Shown here piece by piece: positions 9,756 to 18,645 of a DNA stretch of 64,000 bases. Position 1 is the first letter of the stretch; each line of letters starts with the position of its first letter. Below the pieces are notes generated by a model. That model saw only the letters and a list, made by a program, of their open reading frames with translations. It made no database searches and had not been told where the DNA came from. The stretch comes from Sphingobacterium detergens. Its GTDB lineage: Bacteria > Bacteroidota > Bacteroidia > Sphingobacteriales > Sphingobacteriaceae. The stretch lies in NCBI RefSeq assembly GCF_003610355.1, contig NZ_RAPY01000007.1, positions 124,001 through 188,000 on the forward strand, written 5' to 3'. A program made the translations under genes and the position numbers.

Positions 9756-10250
9756 GTGGTCAATAAGTTAGTAGCAAGGTTAGACATGGATATGGATGAA
9801 GAGTTAGATTTCACCCTCCTCGCCATTACCTGTCCGCTTAAAGATTACCGCCTCTGCCATTTTATCAACAAAGTGACAAACCTGGATTTTTCCAGAGGCA
9901 AGGAGAGCAAATACGACCATGACGGTCGCCCGAAAAATAAATCAGAAGAAGAACTTGAATATCATATCATCTTTGACGTAAAGAAAAAAATCAGCTATCA
10001 CTTCACTGCTTTTCATTATCTCAGTCCGGATTCCGACACAGAATATTTTCTTATTAACAATAAAAGTATTGAGGGAACCTTTTTAATTCCCGAAAACCCC
10101 CATTTTGATTTCTTTGTCATCATCAAAAATTACATCTGCGAAGACGATGTTGAACATATAATCAAAAGGATCAGCAAATTACCGGAAGTGGTCATTGCAA
10201 AAGAAATATCACCAAAAATATTGAAATCTAAAGAAAATCTCATATTTTAG
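9756..10250 (+). CDS. IPExxxVDY family protein
   Basis: A 164-residue protein of the Bacteroidota-specific IPExxxVDY family of unknown function. The eponymous motif is present in variant form as IPENPHFDFF near residue 110. The first codon is taken as GTG at 9756 (VVNKLVARLDMDMD) because the short N-terminal strand before the first ATG (9786) matches family architecture; the ATG start cannot be excluded. A variant -7 box TAccTTCG lies about 35 bp upstream. The gene sits immediately before pyruvate kinase, its usual neighbour in this phylum, suggesting a link to glycolysis or to pyk expression. Confidence 0.75.
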   Translation: MVNKLVARLDMDMDEELDFTLLAITCPLKDYRLCHFINKVTNLDFSRGKESKYDHDGRPKNKSEEELEYHIIFDVKKKISYHFTAFHYLSPDSDTEYFLINNKSIEGTFLIPENPHFDFFVIIKNYICEDDVEHIIKRISKLPEVVIAKEISPKILKSKENLIF

Positions 10251-10307
10251 CAGACTGTAGGTTAGTGTAGCAAATACACCTAACTGTAAATCTAAATTAA
10301 TTCGATT

Positions 10308-10350
10308 TAGTTTTGACAAAAGACAACAATACGGCTTGCCGTTTGTTGTC
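10308..10350 (+). promoter_or_regulatory. pyk leader: -7 box and stable hairpin
   Basis: A Bacteroidota-type -7 element TAGTTTTG lies at 10308-10315. Just after it a 13-bp stem with one bulge (GACAACAATACGGC / GCCGTTTGTTGTC, 10322-10350) with a 2-nt loop would sit at the 5' end of the pyk mRNA. No U-run follows, so it is not a terminator. It could stabilise the transcript or be a regulatory site. No convincing -33 box is seen. Confidence 0.4.
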
Positions 10351-10384
10351 ATAAATGAAGAACATTAAAAATACAAAATAACAG

Positions 10385-11812
10385 ATGGAAAAAGTTCAAA
10401 AAAGGACTAAAATTGTCGCAACATTAGGCCCTGCTTCGGCAGACAAACAAGTTTTGACCAACATGATTGCCAAAGGGGTTGATGTGTGTCGGTTGAATTT
10501 CTCTCATGGCAGCCAGGCAGATCACCTTAAGGTAATCGAAACTATAAATGCAATAAATAATGAAACCGGATTCAATGTTGCCATCTTAGCTGACTTACAA
10601 GGTCCCAAGATTCGGATCGGAAAAATGAAAGAGGGTGGTGCTGTTCTCGTAAATGGTTCAAAAGTTGAAATTACCACACATGAACTCATTGGAGACGAAA
10701 ACAGAATCTACATTACATACGAAAACTTTCCAAACGATGTTGAAGCCAACGAAATCATATTACTTGATGACGGAAAACTTCAACTTCGTGTTTTAGAGAC
10801 CAACCATAAAGACACGGTTACTTGTGAAGTGGTGCATGGTGGTGTCCTTACTTCACGTAAAGGCGTAAACTTACCAAACACCAAAGTATCTATCCCTTCA
10901 TTGACTGAAGAAGATTTAGATAACTTAAACTTTGCATTGGATCACGGAGCTGACTGGATCGCGATGTCATTCGTTCGTTCGGCAGAAGATATTGCACAAT
11001 GCAAAGAAATCATTGCTGCAAAAGGAAGCCACGCACGCGTAATCGCGAAAGTAGAAAAACCTGAAGCAATCGAAAACATCGATGCAATCATCGAAGCTAC
11101 CGACGCTGTCATGGTTGCTCGTGGTGACTTGGGTGTTGAACTTCCAATGGAAGAGGTACCAGGACTTCAGAAGATCATTGTCCAAAAATGTAGAGACCTT
11201 TCAAAACCTGTAATTATTGCTACGCAAATGCTAGAGAGCATGATTACAACACCTCGTCCTACTCGTGCTGAAGTAAACGATGTTGCCAATTCAGTATTGG
11301 ATGGTGCAGATGCAGTGATGTTAAGTGGCGAGACTTCTGTGGGTGAATTCCCTGAAATTGTAATCGAAACAATGAGTAAGATTATTATCCACGTGGAACA
11401 AACTTCTTATCCTTATTATAATGAGAAAGTTAGTGAAATCCACGACGGAACACTTATTCCAGACGCGATTTGCGCTTCTTCAGTTTATCTTGCTCAAAAA
11501 ACAAATGCTTCAGCAATCGCTGTGTTGACTTCTTCTGGAGCAACTGCATTTGAAATTACAAGCTATAGACCAAACGTAGACATCTTGGTATTTACCGGAA
11601 CAGAAAAGCTATTGAAACAATTGAGTTTGCTTTGGGGTGTAAAAACATTTATCTACGACAAATTTGAGAGCACAGATGGTTCTATCCATGATGTCAATAG
11701 ATTTATTGTAAAAAACAACTATGTTAAACCAGGATCAATTATCATCAATACGGCATCCACTCCGTTAATTGAAAAAGGTAAAACAAATACAATCCGTGTT
11801 TCTCAGTTGTAA
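10385..11812 (+). CDS. pyk: Pyruvate kinase
   Basis: A 475-residue glycolytic enzyme making pyruvate and ATP from phosphoenolpyruvate. Visible motifs: RTKIVATLGPAS at the N-terminus, LADLQGPKIRIG, the catalytic-lysine segment IAKVEKPEAIEN, the metal-site MVARGDLGVELP, and MLESMITTPRPTRAEVNDVANSV. The C-terminal allosteric domain is complete. A strong bidirectional terminator follows within 20 bp. It is probably transcribed from its own promoter as well as from the upstream IPExxxVDY gene. Confidence 0.97.
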   Translation: MEKVQKRTKIVATLGPASADKQVLTNMIAKGVDVCRLNFSHGSQADHLKVIETINAINNETGFNVAILADLQGPKIRIGKMKEGGAVLVNGSKVEITTHELIGDENRIYITYENFPNDVEANEIILLDDGKLQLRVLETNHKDTVTCEVVHGGVLTSRKGVNLPNTKVSIPSLTEEDLDNLNFALDHGADWIAMSFVRSAEDIAQCKEIIAAKGSHARVIAKVEKPEAIENIDAIIEATDAVMVARGDLGVELPMEEVPGLQKIIVQKCRDLSKPVIIATQMLESMITTPRPTRAEVNDVANSVLDGADAVMLSGETSVGEFPEIVIETMSKIIIHVEQTSYPYYNEKVSEIHDGTLIPDAICASSVYLAQKTNASAIAVLTSSGATAFEITSYRPNVDILVFTGTEKLLKQLSLLWGVKTFIYDKFESTDGSIHDVNRFIVKNNYVKPGSIIINTASTPLIEKGKTNTIRVSQL

Positions 11813-11830
11813 GAAATAGGATCATAAAAA

Positions 11831-11863
11831 AGAAAGGCATTCTCATCGTGAGAATGCCTTTCT
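11831..11863. terminator. Bidirectional terminator between pyk and 11868-12191
   Basis: Near-perfect 15-bp stem (AGAAAGGCATTCTCA / TGAGAATGCCTTTCT) with a 3-nt loop, preceded by an A-run and followed by a T-run, so it can terminate the convergent genes on both strands. Confidence 0.92.
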
Positions 11864-11867
11864 TTTT

Positions 11868-12191
11868 TTATTTCTTAGGGTACAAGGAGTCAATCTTTAA
11901 TTTGAAATCTTTTACTTTCAAACTATCTTCCAATAGCCTAAACCGCAATGTATCCTGTTGTGATTTTCTTCTCTTGGGCGATTTTTCTGTTCCCGGCATA
12001 GGTGCCAGACCATCCAGCTTTTTGAATTTCTGAACAGGCATATTATACTTAGCCGATGTGGTATCTAATCCAAGGACTGGCATCTTGGATTGCTTATCCT
12101 GCAGTAACGGACGATGCTCTTTTAGCTTAATCTGACCGAAAGCAATCCCCACTGTAAAAGACAATGCCAATGATAATACATAAGTTTTCAT
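11868..12191 (-). CDS. Small exported hypothetical protein
   Basis: A 107-residue protein with a signal peptide (MKTYVLSLALSFTVGIAFG, cleavage likely after AFG) and a short basic, proline-containing mature part. The start is the ATG at 12191; the frame runs 33 codons upstream without signal-peptide character. I recognise no domain. It is convergent with pyk and backs onto the histidine kinase gene, so the roughly 215-bp gap to 12409 serves both. Confidence 0.55.
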   Translation of the reverse strand: MKTYVLSLALSFTVGIAFGQIKLKEHRPLLQDKQSKMPVLGLDTTSAKYNMPVQKFKKLDGLAPMPGTEKSPKRRKSQQDTLRFRLLEDSLKVKDFKLKIDSLYPKK

Positions 12192-12408
12192 AACATAATC
12201 TATTTTAACTTCTAATTTACAACAACATAACCAAGATTTAAAGCAATTGCTGTTAAACATTGTTAAAACAACTCCAAAACAAATTAGCATCTTTATATTT
12301 GTAACAATTCAAGTAAAGCAACAGATGGAATGTGGGAATGGCTCAGAATCACAGGATGTAATGAGCTCATGATGCTATTGAAAATATATATTTGCAAAAC
12401 ATAATTTC

Positions 12409-14238
12409 ATGAAGAAAAATAGTATTGTATTAATCATTGGACTAATGTCTTTGGCACTAATCGGCGTATTGGCTATGCAATTCTATTTCCTGAGAGATTC
12501 CTACCGTCAAAAATCACAGCTCTTTGACGAGTCAGTCAATGCTGCACTTACTGCTGTTGCTGGAAAACTCGAGCGACGTGAAGTTGTCGATTTCGCGAAA
12601 GTACAACAGGAGCGTAATATCGAAAAATCCAAACAGGAACAGGCAAAGCAACAACAGTTGACCGAACAGCTCCAACTACAAACTCAGATTGAGAACCTGA
12701 GAGGCAAATTGGACCATATATATCAAAAATATAAATTAGAAGAAGATAGATTAAAAGCAACCTATCCAAATATTATTAATATTGAAAACTGGTTTTACGA
12801 AACCTATGTCAAACGAACTCAATACCAAGATCTCGTTGAAATTAACATCGTTAAAACCCCGACAAGTGGACTATATTACCAAGAAGATATTCTTGTTTCT
12901 GCAACAAAAACGATTCCACGTGTAGAAGGAAAAGACGACAGTACTCGGTTTCTCGTTGTTCATATCGATGATTTCAAAAGGTTGCTAGCAAAAAGTATTA
13001 TCGCTCTTCCCCCAAGATCTAATCCAAAACTATCGAAACGAATTTTTGAGCTAGAAACCAAATTAAATAAACTGTCGAAAAAAAATGCAGGCTATGGCTT
13101 CAATGTTTATGACTCTGTCGCCATGCTTGGTGGTAAAAAGGCTGATTATATCGAAGACGTCGCTATCGGAATGGAGTTGGCAAAAAGACCGCTTAAGGAT
13201 CGGTTGAATATTATTATTGTTCAGGAACTCCTAAAAGAAGAATTGATCCATCGTGACATCAAAGCACCGTTTAATATCGAGATATGGAGCACCAGCAATA
13301 TTTTGCTAAATAATATTCTCAATGAGGCCGAACTAAATAATCCCATAAATACCACAAAGTATTCTACAGCGTTATTTAAAGGTGATGTTGGTGCTGCCCC
13401 AGGGAAGCTGACCATATACTTCCCAAACAAAAAGGCGATCATAGCAGATAATATGAGCTACTTGCTACTTCCTATGCTCACACTTTTATTTCTATTGGTC
13501 GGATGTTTTGCTTATACACTCATCATTATCTTTAGACAAAAGAAGGTATCTGAGATGAAAACTGACTTCATTAATAACATGACCCATGAGTTTAAAACTC
13601 CTGTGGCCACGATCATGATTGCCAGTGAATCACTTAAGGATCCTGATATCAATGCGGACCACAAACGTGTACAGAAATTGGCCAATATCATCTACGATGA
13701 GAATGTTCGCCTCGGAAATCATATTGAACGCGTATTAGACTTAGCAAAACTAGAAAAGGAAACACTGAAACTCGACCGCGAAGATGTGCATATAAATGAC
13801 CTCGTTGCCGCTGTCACAGACAGTATGCAGCTCCGGATGCAGAATATCGGCGGAAAATTCAGTGTCGATCTCGCGGCAACAAAAGATATTGTTGTCGGGG
13901 ATGAACTGCATTTCTCCAATGTATTTTACAATCTAATGGACAATGCAATTAAGTACAGTAAAGGAGATTTACATGTAAATATCAGTTCTAAAAATATTGG
14001 CGACAACATTGTTATCACTATCGCAGACAATGGAATCGGCATGAGTAGGGATCACCTTCAAAAGATATTCGATCAATTTTATCGTATCCCCACAGGAAAT
14101 GTCCACAACGTTAAAGGTTTTGGTCTGGGCTTAAGCTATGTTCAGGATATTTTGAGAAGACTCAATGGAAGAATCACCGTAAAAAGTGAGAAAGATAAGG
14201 GCACAACCTTTGAAGTAATTTTGCCCGTAAAAAAATAA
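12409..14238 (+). CDS. Sensor histidine kinase with large periplasmic domain (RprX-like)
   Basis: A 609-residue membrane kinase. TM1 spans about residues 7-29, a periplasmic domain of about 315 residues follows (its start, about 45-120, is a glutamine-rich coiled coil), TM2 is about 348-370, then HisKA with phospho-acceptor His393 in NNMTHEFKTPV, and HATPase_c with NLMDNAIKYSKGD, ADNGIGM and GFGLGLSYV. It forms an operon with the OmpR-type regulator 54 bp downstream. The architecture resembles Bacteroides RprX. The signal is unknown. A TATATTTG -7 box lies at 12387-12394, 15 bp before the start. Confidence 0.92.
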   Translation: MKKNSIVLIIGLMSLALIGVLAMQFYFLRDSYRQKSQLFDESVNAALTAVAGKLERREVVDFAKVQQERNIEKSKQEQAKQQQLTEQLQLQTQIENLRGKLDHIYQKYKLEEDRLKATYPNIINIENWFYETYVKRTQYQDLVEINIVKTPTSGLYYQEDILVSATKTIPRVEGKDDSTRFLVVHIDDFKRLLAKSIIALPPRSNPKLSKRIFELETKLNKLSKKNAGYGFNVYDSVAMLGGKKADYIEDVAIGMELAKRPLKDRLNIIIVQELLKEELIHRDIKAPFNIEIWSTSNILLNNILNEAELNNPINTTKYSTALFKGDVGAAPGKLTIYFPNKKAIIADNMSYLLLPMLTLLFLLVGCFAYTLIIIFRQKKVSEMKTDFINNMTHEFKTPVATIMIASESLKDPDINADHKRVQKLANIIYDENVRLGNHIERVLDLAKLEKETLKLDREDVHINDLVAAVTDSMQLRMQNIGGKFSVDLAATKDIVVGDELHFSNVFYNLMDNAIKYSKGDLHVNISSKNIGDNIVITIADNGIGMSRDHLQKIFDQFYRIPTGNVHNVKGFGLGLSYVQDILRRLNGRITVKSEKDKGTTFEVILPVKK

Positions 14239-14292
14239 CACGTTCCTTTTTTGTATATTCAGGGAACATTAGTGAAAATTAATAGATTCATT

Positions 14293-14982
14293 ATGCAAAA
14301 GATATTATTAGCAGAGGATGATCCCAATTTGGGGGATCTTTTAAAGGACTATCTCGAATTAAAGGGAAAATTTGACGTTACGCTCTGTATTGACGGGGAT
14401 GAAGCCGTTTCTCAGTTCAAAAAAAATGATTATGATTTATGCATTTTCGATGTCATGATGCCTAAAAAAGACGGTTTTACCGTGGGCCGTGAGATCAGAA
14501 AAACAAATAGCACAGTACCTATTATCTTCGCCACCGCAAAAGGCATGATGGAGGACAAGACAGAAGCGTTTGAATTAGGTGGGGATGATTATATCACAAA
14601 ACCTTTCCGTGTCGAGGAGTTACTTCTTCGGATTAATGCGCTATTGAAACGAAGTGTCAGAGATAAAGAGGACGAAGTAGTTGCAGATAAGTTTGAAATT
14701 GGAGATTACTTCTTCGATTATACGAGTCAGCAGATTTCCTACAAGGGTCAAATGCAAAAACTATCGACAAAAGAGGCTGAATTGCTTCGCCTACTTTGTT
14801 TAAAAAAGAATGATGTATTGACCAGGGAAGAAGCTTTATTAAAAATATGGCATGACGACAATTACTTCACAGGTAGAAGTATGGACGTATTCCTGAGCAA
14901 ACTTCGTAAATACCTAAGAGAAGACAGCAAGGTTGAAATCGTCAATGTCCACGGTAAAGGTTACAAACTCCTGGTGAGTTAA
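14293..14982 (+). CDS. OmpR/PhoB-family response regulator (RprY-like)
   Basis: A 229-residue regulator: receiver domain with acidic pocket AEDDPN and phospho-acceptor Asp53 in CIFDVMMPKKDG, switch residue region IIFATAKG, and KPF lysine; then a winged-helix DNA-binding domain (about 130-229) with VLTREEALLKIW and GRSMDVFLSKLRKYL. The frame opens with TTG at 14251, but the ATG at 14293 begins the receiver exactly. Partner of the upstream kinase. A hairpin just past the stop may end the transcript. Confidence 0.94.
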   Translation: MQKILLAEDDPNLGDLLKDYLELKGKFDVTLCIDGDEAVSQFKKNDYDLCIFDVMMPKKDGFTVGREIRKTNSTVPIIFATAKGMMEDKTEAFELGGDDYITKPFRVEELLLRINALLKRSVRDKEDEVVADKFEIGDYFFDYTSQQISYKGQMQKLSTKEAELLRLLCLKKNDVLTREEALLKIWHDDNYFTGRSMDVFLSKLRKYLREDSKVEIVNVHGKGYKLLVS

Positions 14983-14989
14983 AGGCATA

Positions 14990-15022
14990 GAGGGTGAGAT
15001 ACCAATGCGTGATTTCACCCTC
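14990..15022 (+). terminator. Hairpin after the two-component operon
   Basis: 8-bp stem GAGGGTGA / TCACCCTC, extendable through GAT/ATT across a small mismatch, followed by only a weak pyrimidine stretch (CTTTCC). Probable terminator of the response regulator, 8 bp past its stop. Confidence 0.55.
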
Positions 15023-15099
15023 CTTTCCAATAAAAAGAAAGAAATAAATCATTTCTATCCTTAGTAGAATATAAAAAATAGATGCACTTTTATAAAAAA

Positions 15100-15131
15100 T
15101 TTGCATATCAAAAAGAAATGTTCTAACTTAG
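15100..15131 (+). promoter_or_regulatory. Putative metE promoter
   Basis: TTTG at 15100-15103 and TAACTTAG (variant of TAnnTTTG) at 15124-15131, 20 bp apart. Transcription would start a few bases later, exactly at the 5' strand of riboswitch helix P1. The -7 box has one mismatch to consensus. Confidence 0.5.
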
Positions 15132-15137
15132 CATCGC

Positions 15138-15272
15138 TTATAGAGAAAGGCAGAGGGAATAGACCCGATGAAGCCTTAGCAACCTGTCCCTTGACAAGGT
15201 GCTAAATTCTACCCTACTTGATATGGGAATGATAAGCCGAAGTCACCGAATTCTAGTGTGTCCTTCTCTCTC
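15138..15272 (+). ncRNA. SAM-I (S-box) riboswitch upstream of metE
   Basis: The conserved S-box core is readable: AGAGGGAATAGACCCGATGAAG, then CCTTAGCAACC, a P3 hairpin, and a P4 arm containing GATAAG. Closing helix P1 pairs AGAGAAAGG near 15142 with CCTTCTCTC near 15262 with a one-base bulge. S-adenosylmethionine binding to this class represses downstream methionine genes. No separate terminator hairpin with a U-run is visible between the aptamer and the metE ATG at 15315, so control may be at translation initiation or through P1 itself. Confidence 0.93.
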
Positions 15273-15314
15273 TAGCAAGAAATATAGTTGAAAAGAAATA
15301 TTAAAAACATTATT

Positions 15315-17627
15315 ATGTTATTGACTAACAATTTAGGTTACCCTCGTGTGGGCGCGTTCCGCGAATTGAAAAAAGCCAATGAGGCCTATTGGGCTAAAAA
15401 ATCTTCTGTTGAGGAATTATTGGACACAGCAAAAAAAATTCGTGAAGGCAATTGGAAAACACAAAAAGATGCTGGAATAGATTTGATCCCTTCCAACGAC
15501 TTCTCTTTTTACGATCAAGTATTGGATTTAACCCTTACTGTTGGCGCAATTCCTGCTCGTTACCATTCTTTGTTGAATAAAGTAGACAACAACTACAGCT
15601 TAGACTTATATTTTGCAATGGCGCGCGGTTTCCAACAAGAAGGAATCGATGTGACTGCAATGGAAATGACCAAGTGGTTAGATACCAACTACCACTATAT
15701 GGTTCCTGAATTCACAAAAGATCAAGAGTTCAAATTGACTTCTGAGAAATTCTTAAATGAATACAACGAAGCAAAATCATTGGGTATTGAGACAAAACCT
15801 GTTTTATTAGGTCCAATCACTTACCTTTTGATCGGTAAAGAAAAAGAAGCTGGTTTCGACCGTATCGACCTATTAGACAAATTAGTTCCTGTATATGAGC
15901 AAATCTTGTCTAAATTGGCAGAAGCTGGAGCACAATATGTTCAGATCGACGAACCTTTCTTGGCTTTAGATTTAGATGCAAAAGTAAAAGCATTATACCA
16001 ACCTACGTTTGAGAAATTGGCTGCTGCTGCCAAAAACATCAAATTGATCGCGACAACTTACTTCGAAGCTTTAAAAGACAACGAAGATATCGCGGTTAAC
16101 TTACCGATCCATGCATTACACTTGGATTTAGTACGTGGAGAAAACCAATTGGATACCGTTTTAGCTAAAGTTCCAGCTTCATTGACATTGTCTTTAGGTA
16201 TTGTTGAAGGCCGTAATATCTGGAAAAACGATTACGAAAAATCATTGGTTAAAATCAAACAAGCAGTTGATGCTTTAGGCAAAGACCGCGTTTGGATTGC
16301 TCCTTCTTCCTCTTTATTGCACGTTCCTTTTGACTTAGATAATGAGCACAATGAGCAATCATTACCTGCTGAAGTTAAAAACTGGTTAGCATTCGCAAAA
16401 CAAAAATTAGCGGAGGTAAAAGATCTAGCTGTCTTAGCAGAAGGCGAAGTTGATGCAGAAACAACAAAACGTTTTGAAGCAAACAAAGCTGCTGCAGAAA
16501 GCCGTCGTACTTCTCCATTGATCCACAAACCAGAAGTTAAAACACGTACAAGCAACATTACTGATGATGATGCAAAGCGTACATCCGTTTTTGCTGACCG
16601 TAAAGCGGCACAACAAGCGAAATTCAACTTGCCAGCATTCCCTACGACAACAATCGGTTCTTTCCCACAAACAAAAGATGTGCGTAAATGGAGAGCTGAT
16701 TTGAAAAAGGGATCGATCACACAAGAAGAGTACGATAAAGCAATTGCTGAAGAAACTGAAAACACAATCCGTCTTCAAGAGCAATTAGATATCGACGTAT
16801 TGGTTCACGGTGAGTTCGAACGTAATGACATGGTTGAATACTTCGGTGAACAACTAGCTGGATATGCATTTACACAAAACGGTTGGGTACAATCCTATGG
16901 TTCACGTTGTGTAAAACCTCCAATTATTTATGGAGATGTATACCGTCCAGAAGATATGACTGTACGTTGGTCTTCATACGCTCAATCATTGACAAACCGT
17001 CCAGTTAAAGGGATGTTGACTGGTCCTGTAACAATCTTACAATGGTCTTTCGTACGTAACGACCAACCACGTTCAACAACAACTTACCAAATCGCATTGG
17101 CGATCTTAGACGAAGTACAAGCTTTGGAAAAAGCAGGTATCAAAATCATTCAGATCGATGAGCCAGCGATCCGTGAGGGATTACCATTGCGCAAAGCAGA
17201 TCAAAAAGATTACTTAAACTGGGCTGTACGTGCATTCCGTGTATCTTCATCCAATGTAGAGGATGATACGCAGATCCACACACACATGTGTTACTCTGAG
17301 TTTAACAACGTGATCGAAGATATCGCAGCAATGGATGCAGACGTAATTACAATTGAGACTTCACGTTCGCAAATGAAATTATTGAATGCTTTTGCAGGTG
17401 ATTTCAAATACCCGAACGATATCGGTCCTGGTGTATACGATATACACTCACCACGCGTACCAAGCAAAGATGAGATGGTAGACCTATTGCGCAAAGCAAA
17501 AGCAGTAGTTCCTTCGGAACAACTTTGGGTTAACCCTGACTGTGGTTTGAAAACTCGTGCTTGGCCTGAAACTAAAGCTGCTTTAGAATCAATGGTTGAA
17601 GCTGCGAAAATCTTAAGAGCAGAATAA
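15315..17627 (+). CDS. metE: Cobalamin-independent methionine synthase
   Basis: A 770-residue enzyme transferring the methyl group of 5-methyltetrahydropteroyltriglutamate to homocysteine. N-terminal NNLGYPRVGAFRELKKANEAYW and second-barrel FPTTTIGSFPQTKDVR define the two TIM barrels. Zinc ligands are visible in IHTHMCYSEF (His and Cys), the Glu of ITIETSRS and the Cys of NPDCGLKTR. The frame extends upstream to a TTG at 15288, but the ATG at 15315 fits the family N-terminus. Expression is expected to be SAM-repressed through the S-box leader. Confidence 0.97.
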   Translation: MLLTNNLGYPRVGAFRELKKANEAYWAKKSSVEELLDTAKKIREGNWKTQKDAGIDLIPSNDFSFYDQVLDLTLTVGAIPARYHSLLNKVDNNYSLDLYFAMARGFQQEGIDVTAMEMTKWLDTNYHYMVPEFTKDQEFKLTSEKFLNEYNEAKSLGIETKPVLLGPITYLLIGKEKEAGFDRIDLLDKLVPVYEQILSKLAEAGAQYVQIDEPFLALDLDAKVKALYQPTFEKLAAAAKNIKLIATTYFEALKDNEDIAVNLPIHALHLDLVRGENQLDTVLAKVPASLTLSLGIVEGRNIWKNDYEKSLVKIKQAVDALGKDRVWIAPSSSLLHVPFDLDNEHNEQSLPAEVKNWLAFAKQKLAEVKDLAVLAEGEVDAETTKRFEANKAAAESRRTSPLIHKPEVKTRTSNITDDDAKRTSVFADRKAAQQAKFNLPAFPTTTIGSFPQTKDVRKWRADLKKGSITQEEYDKAIAEETENTIRLQEQLDIDVLVHGEFERNDMVEYFGEQLAGYAFTQNGWVQSYGSRCVKPPIIYGDVYRPEDMTVRWSSYAQSLTNRPVKGMLTGPVTILQWSFVRNDQPRSTTTYQIALAILDEVQALEKAGIKIIQIDEPAIREGLPLRKADQKDYLNWAVRAFRVSSSNVEDDTQIHTHMCYSEFNNVIEDIAAMDADVITIETSRSQMKLLNAFAGDFKYPNDIGPGVYDIHSPRVPSKDEMVDLLRKAKAVVPSEQLWVNPDCGLKTRAWPETKAALESMVEAAKILRAE

Positions 17628-17645
17628 TTCTTAAACTATATTGAT

Positions 17646-17679
17646 AAAAGCCCAAGATGAAATTTCATCTTGGGCTTTT
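17646..17679. terminator. Terminator after metE, shared with the convergent TPR gene
   Basis: A perfect 15-bp stem (AAAAGCCCAAGATGA and its complement) with loop AATT; T-run follows on the plus strand and TTTTATC on the minus strand. It lies 19 bp past metE and 38 bp past the TPR gene. Confidence 0.92.
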
Positions 17680-17717
17680 TTTTGAATACTTTATCCGACA
17701 TTAAGCGTCTTCGTCTG

Positions 17718-18224
17718 TTATTTACTCCGCTTTTTGCCCATCTTATTCATTTCCAATTTTCCTTTAATCCGATCTTCAATAGACTTTATGATCGTGGACA
17801 GATCGCTGTTCAGATTATCCAATTTAGCCATTTTGAGGATTTTTAAAGCCTTTTTGTATTTCTTTAATTTCTCAAGTAGCAACACCTTCTTGATCCAGAT
17901 TACAGCCAGGGACATCCCCGGCAATGTCAACGCATATTTGATGGTTTTCTTTGCCGCTTCGTAATCCCCCATGTCTATCAGGGTCTGTATAAAATAAGGA
18001 TACACCTCCAAAGCATGCACATTGTGGCTTAAAGCTTCCTGAAAATATTTCTTTGCTTGTTCATAATCAAACAGCTGCTCCGCATAGACCCGCCCCATTA
18101 GGCACAATGCCATGGTATTGGATTCATCGTATGACAAGGCATAGGATAAGGATTCTAGCGTATCCTCCAGATAATATGGATAATTATCCAAGGCCTGGAG
18201 AACATATTTATTCACTGAATTCAT
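17718..18224 (-). CDS. Tetratricopeptide-repeat protein
   Basis: A 168-residue all-helical protein with TPR-like repeats: YALSYDESNTMALCLMGRVYAE, YEQAKKYFQEALSHN and YEAAKKTIKYALTLPG carry the small/aromatic TPR pattern, followed by a very lysine-rich C-terminus. No signal peptide, so it is probably a cytoplasmic scaffold. No conserved partner gene is visible. Function unknown. Confidence 0.75.
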   Translation of the reverse strand: MNSVNKYVLQALDNYPYYLEDTLESLSYALSYDESNTMALCLMGRVYAEQLFDYEQAKKYFQEALSHNVHALEVYPYFIQTLIDMGDYEAAKKTIKYALTLPGMSLAVIWIKKVLLLEKLKKYKKALKILKMAKLDNLNSDLSTIIKSIEDRIKGKLEMNKMGKKRSK

Positions 18225-18645
18225 CGTTTTTTTAAAACATTACATGAGTATTGAGCTTCTTGCGGCTACCTCTAGCCACACAGATGCCATTTCCTTTTAT
18301 CGGTTAGATCATCTCAAATGATCTCGTGGCAATACAGACATCACAATCCGATGTCATATACAAATGCCAAAAGTGGTCCGGAAAAGAAGATTAAGAGAGT
18401 GCGGTATTCCGGAGAATATGCCCAAGACTCTTCTTTAAGGACGAAGCTGGGGTTTTTAGTATAGCAAACATATTCTTCCGTTTTTTTATTTTATATTAAT
18501 ACCTTATTGTGCTGCAAAGATTCAAAATATTTATCAAATTACAAAATATTTGATTATTAACAACTTACAAATGCGCTATATCATTGGCATATTATTGTCA
18601 TATCGTTTTTTTTAACATCATCAATCTTTTAGTCATTTTCGTTTC
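18225..18645. other. 421-bp gap with multiple hairpins; candidate structured RNA
   Basis: No credible ORF. The segment 18250-18460 holds several inverted repeats: GGCTA/TAGCC, TGCCA/TGGCA enclosing GATCAT/ATGATC, GACATC/GATGTC and TCCGGAA/TTCCGGA. A weaker GC-rich hairpin (about 18421-18452) is followed by TTTTT, which would terminate a plus-strand transcript. I do not recognise a known RNA family. The last 150 bp before the XRE gene are AT-rich and presumably hold its promoter. Confidence 0.35.

Noticed and set aside
16232-16765. 177-codon antisense ORF inside metE
   Set aside because: Ser- and Ala-rich mirror of metE codons with no start context; metE is unambiguous on the opposite strand.
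18053-18235. 60-codon plus-strand ORF over the start of the TPR gene
   Set aside because: Antisense shadow of the TPR coding region with no independent support.
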